The notes: generated from the sequence alone by a model not told the origin. A stretch of 64,000 nucleotides of DNA from Streptomyces cyanogenus (GCF_017526105.1 NZ_CP071839.1:6858001-6922000), one strand, 5' to 3'. Shown: positions 33,010 to 42,195, counted from the first letter of the stretch. Program-made: numbers and translations.

Positions 33010-34701
33010 ATGACGCGCACGGGGGAGCGAGTCGTCGCATCGCGCTTACGGACACCGCCCTGGATCGCCCGCATCGAGACACCGGACGGGCGCGTCCTCG
33101 GCGCGGGCGTCCTGCTCGCCCCTGAGCGGGTGCTCACCGCCGGCCATGTCGTCAGCCCCGGCCACCACTACACCGTCCGCCTGGTCGGCGTCCCCGGCCT
33201 GGACGCCGTGGCCGCCACCGTCCGGCCCGACGAACACGTGCCCCAGCGCGAGGACGCCTTCGGCGACCGCAGCGGCGACCTCGCCCTGCTGCGCCTGACC
33301 GCACCGCTGCCCGCCGAACACACCACCCGTCTTCACCGGCTGGCCGCCCCGCACGGACCCGTCAGCATGTACGGCTTCCCGGACGGCGACGACGGCGGAC
33401 GCTGGCACGGCGCCACCCTGGTCGCCGCCCGCGGCCGGGACAGCCAGGTCCAGCTGCGCCCCCTGACCCCCGGCGAACTCGCCGCCCCCGGCTTCAGCGG
33501 CGGCGGTGTCGTCGACCACGCCACCGACCAGGTCATCGGCATCGTCCTGAGCGTGGACGAGGGACCGGGCTCCGCCTTCAGCTACATGAGCCCCACCGAG
33601 ACCATCCTCAGTCACCTGCCGCAGGTCGCCGCCTGGACCGACGGAGCCGAGGCCGTCGACCCGCGGCTGCGCACCGGAACCGGCCCCGCCGCCGGCCGGC
33701 TCGACGTCCCCTTCGCCACCGAACTCGCCTCCTGGTTCCGCGGCGAGGGCTGGCCGGTGCTCGTCACCGTCGTCCCCGCCCGCGGCGACCGCGCCTGGAC
33801 CCTGCAACGGGCCGTCACCCTCGCCGACCGCGAACTGCGCACCCATCGCAACACCAGCGCCGTCAGCCACGACCCGCCCGAGACCGTACCGCCCGCCGGC
33901 GCCCACGACCTCGCCCTGGACGTCGACGGACTGACGGCCGGCCAGGTCATGGACCGCATCGCCGAACGCCTCGGCATCCGCGACGACCCCCGGCCCGAAC
34001 GGCTCGGCACCCTGCGCGTCCCGCTCGCCGCCGTACTCGTCGCGGTGGACCAGGCCGCCGACCCCGACGCCCTGCTCGTCCTGCTGGACCGGCTCGCCCG
34101 CGAGGGCGCCCGGCTGCTGCTGGCGTTCCGCGACCCCGGTGAGCCCGCCACCCGGGCCGCCGAGACCCTCGTTCACCGCCCGCTGCGCGACCGCTGGACC
34201 CGGTTGCACACCGAACTCGACCGGATCACCAGCGAGTTGGGCCCCGCGCTGGAGGACCGCCGGCACCGGGTGCTGCCCGCGCCCGGCAGTCGCCCGCTGC
34301 TCGACCGGGCCGAGGCCGGCGTACGCCGCAGCCGGATGCTGCGCGCCTGGGTCGCCCACATCCCCGACCAGGAACGCGAACCGGCCCGCGCCGGGCTGCT
34401 GTTCACCTTCGAGGAGGCCGTCGGCCGCCGCCGGCGCCGCCTGGAGAAGGTCATCGGCCTGCTCGACGCCCGGCTGCGCCGCCGCGAGGAACTCCTCGGC
34501 CGCGTCGGCGCCGAGTGGCCGCTGTGCCGGCAGCGGGCCGCCGCGCACGGCGACCGGGTCATGGCCGCGTACCGGCTCTACGAACACGCCGTGTCGCTGC
34601 TGCGGCAGACCCCCTGCGACATCGAACGGGCCGAGGCCGCCGTCGAACGGTTCGTCGGCTTCTGCTCCACCACCGCACCCGGAGAGGAGGGCGCCTCGTG
34701 A
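33010..34701 (+). CDS. Trypsin-like serine protease with C-terminal helical region, first gene of the kinase operon
   Basis: This 563-residue protein has no signal peptide. Residues 1-205 form a trypsin-like domain with His in LTAGHVV, Asp in GDLALLRL and Ser in APGFSGGGVVD, so the catalytic triad is complete. Residues about 230-360 form an alpha/beta segment (WPVLVTVVPARGDRAWTLQR, LRVPLAAVLVAVDQAADPDA) that I do not recognise; the C-terminal 180 residues are Arg-rich helices. Codon 13 is TTA (33046-33048). No Shine-Dalgarno is seen; TAACCT seven bases upstream suggests a leaderless transcript. The stop overlaps the kinase start (GTGA). It may cleave a signalling partner in the cytoplasm. Confidence 0.82.
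   Translation: MTRTGERVVASRLRTPPWIARIETPDGRVLGAGVLLAPERVLTAGHVVSPGHHYTVRLVGVPGLDAVAATVRPDEHVPQREDAFGDRSGDLALLRLTAPLPAEHTTRLHRLAAPHGPVSMYGFPDGDDGGRWHGATLVAARGRDSQVQLRPLTPGELAAPGFSGGGVVDHATDQVIGIVLSVDEGPGSAFSYMSPTETILSHLPQVAAWTDGAEAVDPRLRTGTGPAAGRLDVPFATELASWFRGEGWPVLVTVVPARGDRAWTLQRAVTLADRELRTHRNTSAVSHDPPETVPPAGAHDLALDVDGLTAGQVMDRIAERLGIRDDPRPERLGTLRVPLAAVLVAVDQAADPDALLVLLDRLAREGARLLLAFRDPGEPATRAAETLVHRPLRDRWTRLHTELDRITSELGPALEDRRHRVLPAPGSRPLLDRAEAGVRRSRMLRAWVAHIPDQEREPARAGLLFTFEEAVGRRRRRLEKVIGLLDARLRRREELLGRVGAEWPLCRQRAAAHGDRVMAAYRLYEHAVSLLRQTPCDIERAEAAVERFVGFCSTTAPGEEGAS
33046..33048 (+). promoter_or_regulatory. TTA (bldA-dependent) codon near the start of the protease gene
   Basis: This is codon 13 of the first gene of a translationally coupled five-gene operon. 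In Streptomyces, TTA is read only by the bldA tRNA, which is abundant mainly late in growth. Poor reading of this codon could limit the whole coupled operon. Confidence 0.85.
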
Positions 34702-36959
34702 CCTCGTGCCTGCGAGCCGGCTGCGCCGGGCACATCATGGGCACCGGCTACTGCGACACCTGCGGTCACCGGCACGCCGAGCCGCACACCGCGCCCCGGG
34801 CCCGGCCCGTGTCCCGCACCGACGAGGAGGCCCCCGGGCCGGCCGCCGTGCACGCCGTCGCGGGGATCGGCGAACTCGACCAGCACGGCCTGGTCGTCCT
34901 GCCCGAGGTCCCCGTTCCCGACGACGTGCTCGTCGAGGACCCCCGCCCGCCCACCGGCGGCCGCCGCTGCGGCGCCGACGGCTGCACCATGACCATCGGC
35001 ATCGGCTACGGCGGCCAGCCCGCCCGCGCCACCGGCCGCTGCCCCCGCTGCGGCACCCCCTACTCCTTCCTGCCCCAGCTCGCCAAGGGCGACGTCGTCG
35101 CCGACCACTACAAGGTCCTCGGCTGCCTCGCCCACGGCGGCCTCGGCTGGGTCTACCTCGCCGAGGACACCCGCGCCGACGGCCACCGGGTCGTCCTCAA
35201 GGGCCAGATCAACGTGCACGACGCGCTCGCCCGCCGCGCCGCCGTGGAGGAACGCCGCTCCCTCACCGACCTGCACCACCCCGACATCGTCCGCATCATC
35301 ACCTACGCCGAGGACCGGGCCGCCGGCCGCTCACCCACCGGCTACCTCGTCATGGACTACATCGGCGGCCGCTCCCTGCAGCAGCTCTTCGACGCCGACG
35401 ACATCGAACGGATCTTCCACGGCCGCCCCCGCCTCGACCACGTCCTCACCTACGGCTGCAAGATCCTCGGCGCCCTGCAGTACATGCACGAACGCGGCCT
35501 GCTCTACTGCGACATGAAGCCCGCCAACGTCATCCACTTCGGCCGGGCCGTCAAGGTCATCGACCTCGGCGCCGTCCGCGCCATCGGCGACCGCACCTCC
35601 GCCTACGTCTACACGGCCGGCTTCGCCCCGCCCAAGCAGGAGATCGACCGGCGCGGCTGGCACGTCGACAGCGACCTGTACACCGTCGGCATGACCCTCC
35701 AGGCCCTGGCCCGCGGCACCGAACCCGCCCGCGGCCTCGCCCCCGACTCCTTCCGCCGCCTCATCGCCCGCGCCACCCACGCCGAACCCCGCGCCCGGTT
35801 CCGCTCGGCCGCCGAGATGTCCCGCCAACTGTGGGAAGTGCTCCGCGAGTTCCGCTCCCTGCAGTTCGGCGAGCAACTGCCCGAGAGCTCGACCCGGTTC
35901 CGCGCCTCCGGCGCCAGCCTCGACGCCGGACTCGGTGCCATCCCCGCCCTGGACCACTGGACCGCACGCCCCGACGGACAGCCCGCCGGCCTGGACGTCT
36001 CCCCGCCCGCCGCCGCCGAGGTGGCCGGCGCCCTGCCCGAGCCGGTCCCCGACCCCGACGACGGCGCCGCCCTGCTGCTGGACACCTTCCCGCCCGACGC
36101 CCCCGACCGGGTCGCCCGGCAGTGGCCCCGCGAGTCCCGCCTCGGCACCCCCGAGACCGCGCTGTGGCTGTGCCGCGCCTACCTCAGGAAGGGCGAGCAG
36201 CAGGCGGCGGAGAACTGGCTCGCCGAGGCCGAGACCCAGCTCGGCGAACGAGCCGCCCACGACTGGCGGATCGCCTGGCACCACGGCGTCCTGCACCTCA
36301 GCAAGGGCGAGGTGGAGCCGGCCGGCGCCCGCTTCGACGCCGTCTACCGCGCCCTGCCCGGCGAGTACGTGCCCAAGCTCGCCCTCGGCTACTGCGCCGA
36401 ACACACCGGTCCCGCGGCCGCCGACGGCAGTCGCCCGGCCCGGGCCATGCGCTACTACGAGGCGGTCTGGAAACGGGACTCAGCGCACACCGCCGCCGCG
36501 TTCGGTCTGGCCCGCGGCCACCTGGCCGGCGGCGACCGGGACGCCGCCGTGCACGTCCTCGACGAGGTCCCCGCCACCTCCCGGCACTACGACGCCGCCC
36601 GCATCGCTGCCGTCCGCATCCGCGCCGGCATCCTGCACGGCCACCCGCCCACCCCCGCGGGCCTGCGGGACGCCGCCCGGCGGCTGCCCGAACTGCGCCT
36701 GGACGGCGGCGCCGCGAGCGGCGAGTCCCGGGCCCGGCTGGTCGCCGAGGTCCGCGAGAACGCCCTGCACGGCCGGCCCGCACAGGGCTGGGGGCCGGAC
36801 TTCCCCGCCGGGGACCTCCTCGGACCCGGGGACGAGGACGGCCTGCGCACCCGGCTGGAGCACTCCTTCCGGCAGCTGGCCGCCCAGGCCCGCACCGCCG
36901 GGGAACACGGCCGGCTCCTCGACCTGGCCCACGCGGTCCGGCCCATGACCACGTTCTGA
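34698..36959 (+). CDS. PknG-like serine/threonine protein kinase with zinc-ribbon and TPR modules
   Basis: The product has 753 residues from GTG 34698 (GGAGAGGAGG upstream). Two Cys4 elements precede the kinase: CLRAGC..CDTC near the N-terminus and CGADGC..CPRCG (91-118), comparable to the PknG rubredoxin site. The kinase has a Gly loop (LAHGGLGWVYLAE), Lys168 in VVLKG, the catalytic loop YCDMKPANV (Asp272, Lys274) and IDLGAV in place of DFG (Asp289), exactly as in PknG. There is no long activation segment. The C-terminal 330 residues are TPR-like (TALWLCRAYLRKGEQQAAEN, FGLARGHLAGGDRDAAVHVL). It is cytoplasmic and coupled to the protease gene by a GTGA overlap. Confidence 0.92.
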   Translation: MTSCLRAGCAGHIMGTGYCDTCGHRHAEPHTAPRARPVSRTDEEAPGPAAVHAVAGIGELDQHGLVVLPEVPVPDDVLVEDPRPPTGGRRCGADGCTMTIGIGYGGQPARATGRCPRCGTPYSFLPQLAKGDVVADHYKVLGCLAHGGLGWVYLAEDTRADGHRVVLKGQINVHDALARRAAVEERRSLTDLHHPDIVRIITYAEDRAAGRSPTGYLVMDYIGGRSLQQLFDADDIERIFHGRPRLDHVLTYGCKILGALQYMHERGLLYCDMKPANVIHFGRAVKVIDLGAVRAIGDRTSAYVYTAGFAPPKQEIDRRGWHVDSDLYTVGMTLQALARGTEPARGLAPDSFRRLIARATHAEPRARFRSAAEMSRQLWEVLREFRSLQFGEQLPESSTRFRASGASLDAGLGAIPALDHWTARPDGQPAGLDVSPPAAAEVAGALPEPVPDPDDGAALLLDTFPPDAPDRVARQWPRESRLGTPETALWLCRAYLRKGEQQAAENWLAEAETQLGERAAHDWRIAWHHGVLHLSKGEVEPAGARFDAVYRALPGEYVPKLALGYCAEHTGPAAADGSRPARAMRYYEAVWKRDSAHTAAAFGLARGHLAGGDRDAAVHVLDEVPATSRHYDAARIAAVRIRAGILHGHPPTPAGLRDAARRLPELRLDGGAASGESRARLVAEVRENALHGRPAQGWGPDFPAGDLLGPGDEDGLRTRLEHSFRQLAAQARTAGEHGRLLDLAHAVRPMTTF

Positions 36960-37030
36960 CCCGCACGGCCCTCAGGGAGCGCAACACCCGGAGGGGACAA
37001 CCTTTCTGGACCACTTGGGAAGAGGCAGCG

Positions 37031-38659
37031 ATGACCGTGGCCGAGGAGACCGAGGTGACCCTCGCGGTCGGCCAGCAGAAGGAACTGCCCGTCGTGCCGG
37101 ACCCGGCCGGGCGGCACGCCGACCGGGAGATGCACGCCATCCTGGAGATCGGGGTGAGGGGCGGCCAGGTCCGCCCGGGACGCACCGGCGCGCCCGCGCC
37201 CGGTACCGGGCCCGCCCTCGCCGAGGTGCTGATCGTCGACACCTCGCGCTCCATGCTCCACCCCGCCGCCAAACTGCACGCCGCCAAGGACGCCACCGTC
37301 GCGGCGGTCCGGATGCTGCCCGACGGCACCGCGTTCGCCGTGCTCTCCGGCCGGTTCGACGCCACCCTGGTCCACCCCGGATCCGGCAGCGCCGTACTCG
37401 CCGTCGCCGGGCCCGCCGAACGCGAGGCCGCCGAACGGGCCGTACGGATCCTGGACGCGGACGGCGGCACCGCCATCGGCACCTGGCTCGACCTCGCCCG
37501 CCGGCTGCTCAAGGACCAGCCCGCCCCCGTCAAGCACGTCCTGCTGCTCACCGACGGGCGCAACGAGCACGACGACCGGGCCGCCATGGCCCTGGACACC
37601 GCCCTCGACGCCTGCGAGGGCCGGTTCGTCTGCGACGCCTGGGGCATCGGCGACGACTGGGACGCCGAACTGCTGCTGCGCATCACCCGGCGGCTGCACG
37701 GCCGCGCCCGCGCCGTCCGCGCCGAGAACGAACTGACCTCCGCGTACGAGGAGCTGGTGGCCGGCCTGCTCGGCACGGCGGTACCGGAACTGCGCATCCG
37801 GCTCACCCCCACCCCCGGCACGGTGATCCGCCAGGTCAAACAGGTCGTGCCGAACGAGCAGGAACTGCCCTGTGTCCCGGCCGGTCCCGGCGGTCGCGGT
37901 GCCGAGTACGTCACCCGCGCCTGGGGCGAGGAGGTACGGCACTTCCAGGTCGTCCTCACCGCCGACCCGACCGGCCGTGAGACCGGCGAGGACCTCCAGC
38001 TGGCCGCCGTCGAGATCGTCGTACCCGACTTCGGCCGGCCCGTACGGCTGCCCGCACCGCAGCCCGTCCTGGTGCGCTGGACCGACAATCCGCTCGACGC
38101 CTCCCGGCAGCATCCCGGGGTCCGCCGGCACGAGCTGTACCAGCAGGCGAGCGCCGCCGTCGCCCACGCCTACCGGGCCTGGCTGCGCGGCGCGGACGGC
38201 CGCGACACCGCGGACCGCGAACTCGCCCGCGCCCTCGCCCTGGCCGGCGAACTGGGCGACGCCCAACTGCTCGGCGCGCTCCGGCTGATCGAGACCGCAC
38301 CGGGCACCGGCCGCGTGCGCAGCGGCCTGAAGGACGTCGACTGGCAGCACCTCATCCTCTCCAGCGCCCTGACGACCCCACCGGAACCGCCGACGGCCGC
38401 CCCGCCGGCCCGGCCCCACCCTGGCGGGCCACGCACCGACGGCGGTGCGCCGCCCGGAAGCGCTCCGCCCGGGGGCGCCGCCTCGCCCGGGAGCGCTCAG
38501 CCCGCGGGTGCCGCCGCCCCGGCCGGTTCCGCCGAACCCGCCTTCCCCGTCCGCCCCGACGGGCTCGTCGAATGCCCGGACTGCCGATGGCTCGGCCCGG
38601 CCGACTCCGTCTACTGCGGGGGCGACTGCGGCAGGTTGCTGAGGAGGTCGCCCGCATGA
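37031..38659 (+). CDS. von Willebrand factor A-domain protein with C-terminal zinc ribbon
   Basis: The product has 542 residues from ATG 37031 (GAAGAGG upstream). The VWA domain has the MIDAS motif DTSRS (Asp70, Ser72, Ser74), a conserved Thr in DGGTAIGTWL and Asp in LLLTDGRNEHDD, so metal-dependent protein binding is likely. A beta-rich region follows (LRIRLTPTPGTVIRQVKQVV), then a helical part, a Pro/Gly/Ala linker, and a terminal Cys4 ribbon (CPDCRWLG, YCGGDCG). The zinc ribbon echoes those of the kinase next door. The last codons overlap the next gene (ATGA). I expect an adaptor or kinase substrate. Confidence 0.88.
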   Translation: MTVAEETEVTLAVGQQKELPVVPDPAGRHADREMHAILEIGVRGGQVRPGRTGAPAPGTGPALAEVLIVDTSRSMLHPAAKLHAAKDATVAAVRMLPDGTAFAVLSGRFDATLVHPGSGSAVLAVAGPAEREAAERAVRILDADGGTAIGTWLDLARRLLKDQPAPVKHVLLLTDGRNEHDDRAAMALDTALDACEGRFVCDAWGIGDDWDAELLLRITRRLHGRARAVRAENELTSAYEELVAGLLGTAVPELRIRLTPTPGTVIRQVKQVVPNEQELPCVPAGPGGRGAEYVTRAWGEEVRHFQVVLTADPTGRETGEDLQLAAVEIVVPDFGRPVRLPAPQPVLVRWTDNPLDASRQHPGVRRHELYQQASAAVAHAYRAWLRGADGRDTADRELARALALAGELGDAQLLGALRLIETAPGTGRVRSGLKDVDWQHLILSSALTTPPEPPTAAPPARPHPGGPRTDGGAPPGSAPPGGAASPGSAQPAGAAAPAGSAEPAFPVRPDGLVECPDCRWLGPADSVYCGGDCGRLLRRSPA

Positions 38660-39813
38660 GCACCGGCAGAGGTACGGCACCTGGCGCGGGCGCGGAAGGA
38701 GGCGCGGCCCCCGGCCCGGCCCCCGGCGGGGGAGGCGCGGTCCCCGGCCCGGCCCGCGGTGGGGGCGGCGGAGGAGGCGTGACCCCCTCATCGCCGTACC
38801 CGCGCACGCGCCCGACCGACCGAGGTGCCCCCGGCCCGGCGCCCCGCCTGCTCGCCCGCCTGTTCGCCTGGCTGCCCGGCGCCGGGCAGCGCCCGCGGGA
38901 GGGCGGGAGCACGACCGCCCACGACCTCGCCGTCCGCCACCGCCTGCTGCTGAACCTGTCGGCCCTGCTCACGCTGTCCCTCTTCGTGTCGTACCAGGGC
39001 GTGCACGGCGACGCGAACCCGCTGCGCACCTCCAGCGCCCCGTCCGTGCTGTCTCTCGACACGGCGCTGTACGCGCTCGGCCAGGCCCGGGAGGACGCCG
39101 GCGCGCCGGCGCCGACCAGCGACTTCCAGAAGCAGATCTCGGTCGCCGTGCAGAGCCTGTCGGCCGCCGCCGCCGACGACGACCTCGGCGGGCCGGCCGG
39201 TCGCCAGGCCCTGCAGACGATCGCCGGGCTGATCACCGTCTACGCCGTCAAGGTCCAGCAGTCCCAGCTCCAGCCGGACGGCAGCGTGCTGCGCGAGGCG
39301 TACCTCAGCTATGCCACCAGCATCCTGACGGAGAAGGGCTCCGGAATACAGGACCGCCTGAAGGCCCTGCAACGGCAGCAGCGGGCCGCGGTGCACCGGC
39401 AGACCTCGTTCGGCCCGCTGCTCTGGCTCGCCTGGAGCGTCACCCTGCTGCTGACCCTCGCCCTCGCGGCCGCGCTGCTGGAGACCCAGCGCTTCCTCCG
39501 GCACCGCTTCCGGCGCCGCTACAACCGCCAACTCCTCGCCGCGCTGGCCCTGCTGACCGCGGGCTTCGTGGTCGCCGTGCTGTTCACCGTGTGGACCCGG
39601 CAGGGCATGACGGACACCCGGCACCTGCTCGACCGCCCGCTGCCCGGGCGGCTCATCCCCGACGCGGGGCGGGACACCGCCTCGTACCTGGCGCACACCG
39701 GATTCCGCGCGGCGGCGGCGGTGTGGATCCTGATAGGAGGCGTCCTGCTCATGGCACTGGCCGAGACGGGCCTGCGGCGGCACATCGACGACTACCGGTT
39801 CAGGCCCCGGTGA
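38656..39813 (+). CDS. Four-TM membrane protein, GlnX-like position and topology
   Basis: The product has 385 residues. A disordered Gly/Pro-rich cytoplasmic N-terminus is followed by TM1 (about 97-115), an extracytoplasmic helical region of about 135 residues (116-252) with YALGQAREDAG and LSYATSILTEKGSG, and TM2 (253-275), TM3 (292-313) and TM4 (351-370). The same plan, four TM helices with one external helical domain, is known for mycobacterial GlnX, which links the solute-binding protein GlnH to PknG. Sequence identity is not obvious to me, so the assignment rests on topology and context. ATGA and GTGA overlaps connect it on both sides. Confidence 0.75.
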   Translation: MSTGRGTAPGAGAEGGAAPGPAPGGGGAVPGPARGGGGGGGVTPSSPYPRTRPTDRGAPGPAPRLLARLFAWLPGAGQRPREGGSTTAHDLAVRHRLLLNLSALLTLSLFVSYQGVHGDANPLRTSSAPSVLSLDTALYALGQAREDAGAPAPTSDFQKQISVAVQSLSAAAADDDLGGPAGRQALQTIAGLITVYAVKVQQSQLQPDGSVLREAYLSYATSILTEKGSGIQDRLKALQRQQRAAVHRQTSFGPLLWLAWSVTLLLTLALAAALLETQRFLRHRFRRRYNRQLLAALALLTAGFVVAVLFTVWTRQGMTDTRHLLDRPLPGRLIPDAGRDTASYLAHTGFRAAAAVWILIGGVLLMALAETGLRRHIDDYRFRPR

Positions 39814-41126
39814 GCGCGCCCCCCGGCGGCCCTGCGGCGGCCGCCCCGAGCCCCCGGCCGCGCCCCTCCCGCCGCCTGGTCCGCACGGTCACGGTGGTGG
39901 CGAGCTGCCTGGCCCTCCTGGCGGCGGCCGTCGTGGTGGGCGTACGCGCCCTCGGGGACGAGCCGACCGTCACGCTGCTGGCCAACTGGACCGGCGAGGA
40001 CGAGAAGCACTTCCGTCAGGCGGTCGTCGAGCCCTTCGAGCGGAAGTACCACATCCACGTCGACTACCAGGGCAGCAACGCCGAGAGCCAGGTGCTCGGC
40101 GCCGACGTCGAGGCCGGGACGCCGCCGGACGTGGTGGTGCTCACCGGCCCCGGCGAACTCGCCGAGTACGCCCGGCAGAAGCACCTGGCCCCGCTCGAAC
40201 AGCTGGTGGACCCCAAGGACTTCGGCCCGTCCTGGGCCATGCCGCTCGCCGACGGGCACGTGTACTGGTTCCCGCTCAAGGCCGACCTGAAGAGCATCGT
40301 CTGGTACCCGGCCGATACCGGCGAGCGGCAGCGCGGACGCGCGGCGCGCCGGCCGGCCGAGTGGTGCGTCGGCATGGGTTCCGGCGCCACCAGCGGCTGG
40401 CCCGGCACCGACTGGATCGAGGACATCCTGCTCCAGCGGTACGGCGCGGAGGTCTACGAGAAGTGGGCGCGCGGTGATCTGTCCTGGCGGTCCCCGCAGG
40501 TGAAGGCGGCGTGGACCGCCTGGGGCCGGCTGGTCGGGGCCGGCGACCAGGAACTGGTCCGGCGGGTCCTGAAGACGCCGTACGAGGAGGCGTCGGAGCC
40601 GGTGACCGCGCGTCCACGGGGATGCACACTCGAACACCAGGCCTCGTTCATCCGCGGCCGGCCCGCCTGGCAGCGGGCCGACGGCCGCTACGTCCCCTCC
40701 GCCCAGCTGATCCCCGGGGCCGCCGGCACCCACGCGTGGGAGGTCTCCGGCGACCTCGTCGCCCTGCTGCACGCCACCCCGGAGGCCAAGAAGCTGATCC
40801 GCCACCTGGCCTCAGCCGACGCCCAACGCGCCTGGAGCGACAAGGAGTCCGGCTTCTCCGTCCACACCGGGGTCCGGCCCGGACCCGGCGACACCGGCCC
40901 CGACTGGCGCCGCTCCCTGGCCCGCACCCTCCGCGACCGGGGCGAGGTGCGCTGCTTCGACGCCTCCGACGCGATGCCGCCCGCGGTACGCGACGCGTTC
41001 GCCGAGGCCACGATCGAATTCCTGGCCCACCCCGACCACTTGGACACCCTCCTCCGCTCCCTGGACACCCTCAGCGCCACCGGCGACCTGACCTGGCTGC
41101 CGTCGGTGTGCGACCGCGCACCGTGA
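39810..41126 (+). CDS. Membrane-anchored extracellular solute-binding protein (ABC family 1 type)
   Basis: The product has 438 residues from GTG 39810. One TM helix (LVRTVTVVASCLALLAAAVV) replaces the usual lipobox. The external part reads TVTLLANWTGEDEKHFRQAV, GSNAESQVLGADVEAGTPPD and VVVLTGPGELAEYARQKHLA, then YWFPLKADLKSIVWYP; this is the sugar-binding-protein fold. No ABC permease or ATPase gene is near, so it probably senses a ligand rather than feeding a transporter. Its neighbours are the four-TM protein and PknG-like kinase, as in the GlnH-GlnX-PknG pathway. It has several cysteines (WCVGMG, GCTLEH, RCFDAS, SVCDRAP) that could form disulphides. Confidence 0.85.
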   Translation: MSAPPGGPAAAAPSPRPRPSRRLVRTVTVVASCLALLAAAVVVGVRALGDEPTVTLLANWTGEDEKHFRQAVVEPFERKYHIHVDYQGSNAESQVLGADVEAGTPPDVVVLTGPGELAEYARQKHLAPLEQLVDPKDFGPSWAMPLADGHVYWFPLKADLKSIVWYPADTGERQRGRAARRPAEWCVGMGSGATSGWPGTDWIEDILLQRYGAEVYEKWARGDLSWRSPQVKAAWTAWGRLVGAGDQELVRRVLKTPYEEASEPVTARPRGCTLEHQASFIRGRPAWQRADGRYVPSAQLIPGAAGTHAWEVSGDLVALLHATPEAKKLIRHLASADAQRAWSDKESGFSVHTGVRPGPGDTGPDWRRSLARTLRDRGEVRCFDASDAMPPAVRDAFAEATIEFLAHPDHLDTLLRSLDTLSATGDLTWLPSVCDRAP

Positions 41127-41128
41127 GG

Positions 41129-41178
41129 GGTCCCGGCGGGCGCCACGCGCGCCGATCACCGGGGAGGAACCGGGACCC
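41129..41178. terminator. Weak hairpin between convergent genes
   Basis: GGGTCCCGG (41129-41137) pairs with CCGGGACCC (41170-41178) over a 32-base loop rich in GC. It starts just after the solute-binding protein stop. The remaining spacer to 41352 shows no gene. Confidence 0.35.
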
Positions 41179-41352
41179 GGGGACCGGTGCGCCGGAAGCG
41201 GGCGTTCGCCGGCGAGCGAGCCGCCGCCGGAGGGACCGTACGCCGGCTGGCAGCGTCGGACCGCGCGCGGTGGCGGAGGCGTCACCGGGAGGTCGGCGTG
41301 TGCCCGGACGGTGCCGTGGGCCGGGGCGGAGGGTGGCGTCCGGCAGGTGCGC

Positions 41353-42195
41353 TCAGCCCCGGTCCCAGGGAAGGGTGAGCTGCCGGCCCTGGGCGCGGCC
41401 CGCCTCGGCGGCCGGGCGGCGGGTGGCCGGGTCGAGCGGGTTGTCGCCGATCGCCGCGGCCGACGCCTCGTCGGGTGCGACGACCACGACCTCGGCACCC
41501 CGGCCGCGCAGCTCCGCCACCGACTGCTGAAGCGGCTGCTCGCTGGGGAACGGCTCGGTGACACCCAGCGGCACCAGCACCAGCACCCGGTCCGCACCGG
41601 CGGCGAGGTCGACGTTGGCGACGGACCGCACCCCGCCGTCCACGTACCGGCGTGCGCCGATCGTCACCGGCGGCCACACTCCCGGCACGGCACAGCTCGC
41701 CGCGACGGCGTCCACCAGGGACACGCCCGAGTCCCGGTCGAAGACGCGCGGTTCACCGCTCTCCGCGTCCACCGCGACCACCTTCAGCGCCCGCTCCGGC
41801 CACCCGTGGGCCGGCAGCCGGGACTCGATCACCGCACGCCGCTCCGCCTCGGAAACCGTCCGCGCCGCCAGCGCCACCTGCCCGACCGCACGTCGCAACT
41901 CGGGTATCGACGCGGCCGATGCGGTGGCGGCACCGATCTCCGCGGCGAACTTCTCCAGATCCATCTCGGCCATGATCTCCGCGGCCTGCACCGCAGGGTC
42001 GACCTGCCGGGCGTACAACTCCTCCAGACCCAGCCCACTGCCCAGCTGAGCCGCCACGGTCGACCCGGCCGAGGTCCCCACCAGCAGCCCGGCCCCCGTC
42101 ACGTCCCGCCCCGCATCGGCGAGCCCCGCCAGCACCCCCGTCATCCAGGCGATTCCCCCGACCCCACCGCCACCCAGCACCAACGCCTCGCGCAC
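41353..42195 (-). CDS. Patatin-like phospholipase
   Basis: I chose GTG 42195 because AGGAG lies five bases upstream; an in-frame ATG at 42255 has no usable ribosome-binding site. The product has 280 residues. It begins VREALVLGGGGVGGIAW, whose Gly-rich loop is the oxyanion hole, followed by GTSAGS (nucleophile Ser) and YVDGGV (catalytic Asp), the complete Ser-Asp dyad of patatins. No signal peptide or TM helix is seen, so the lipase or esterase is cytoplasmic. The substrate is unknown. It stands alone. Confidence 0.88.
   Translation of the reverse strand: MREALVLGGGGVGGIAWMTGVLAGLADAGRDVTGAGLLVGTSAGSTVAAQLGSGLGLEELYARQVDPAVQAAEIMAEMDLEKFAAEIGAATASAASIPELRRAVGQVALAARTVSEAERRAVIESRLPAHGWPERALKVVAVDAESGEPRVFDRDSGVSLVDAVAASCAVPGVWPPVTIGARRYVDGGVRSVANVDLAAGADRVLVLVPLGVTEPFPSEQPLQQSVAELRGRGAEVVVVAPDEASAAAIGDNPLDPATRRPAAEAGRAQGRQLTLPWDRG

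Noticed and set aside
36587..38791. Minus-strand open frames opposite the kinase-VWA operon
   Set aside because: The plus-strand genes have coupled starts and catalytic motifs; the opposite frames are Gly/Arg-rich noise.
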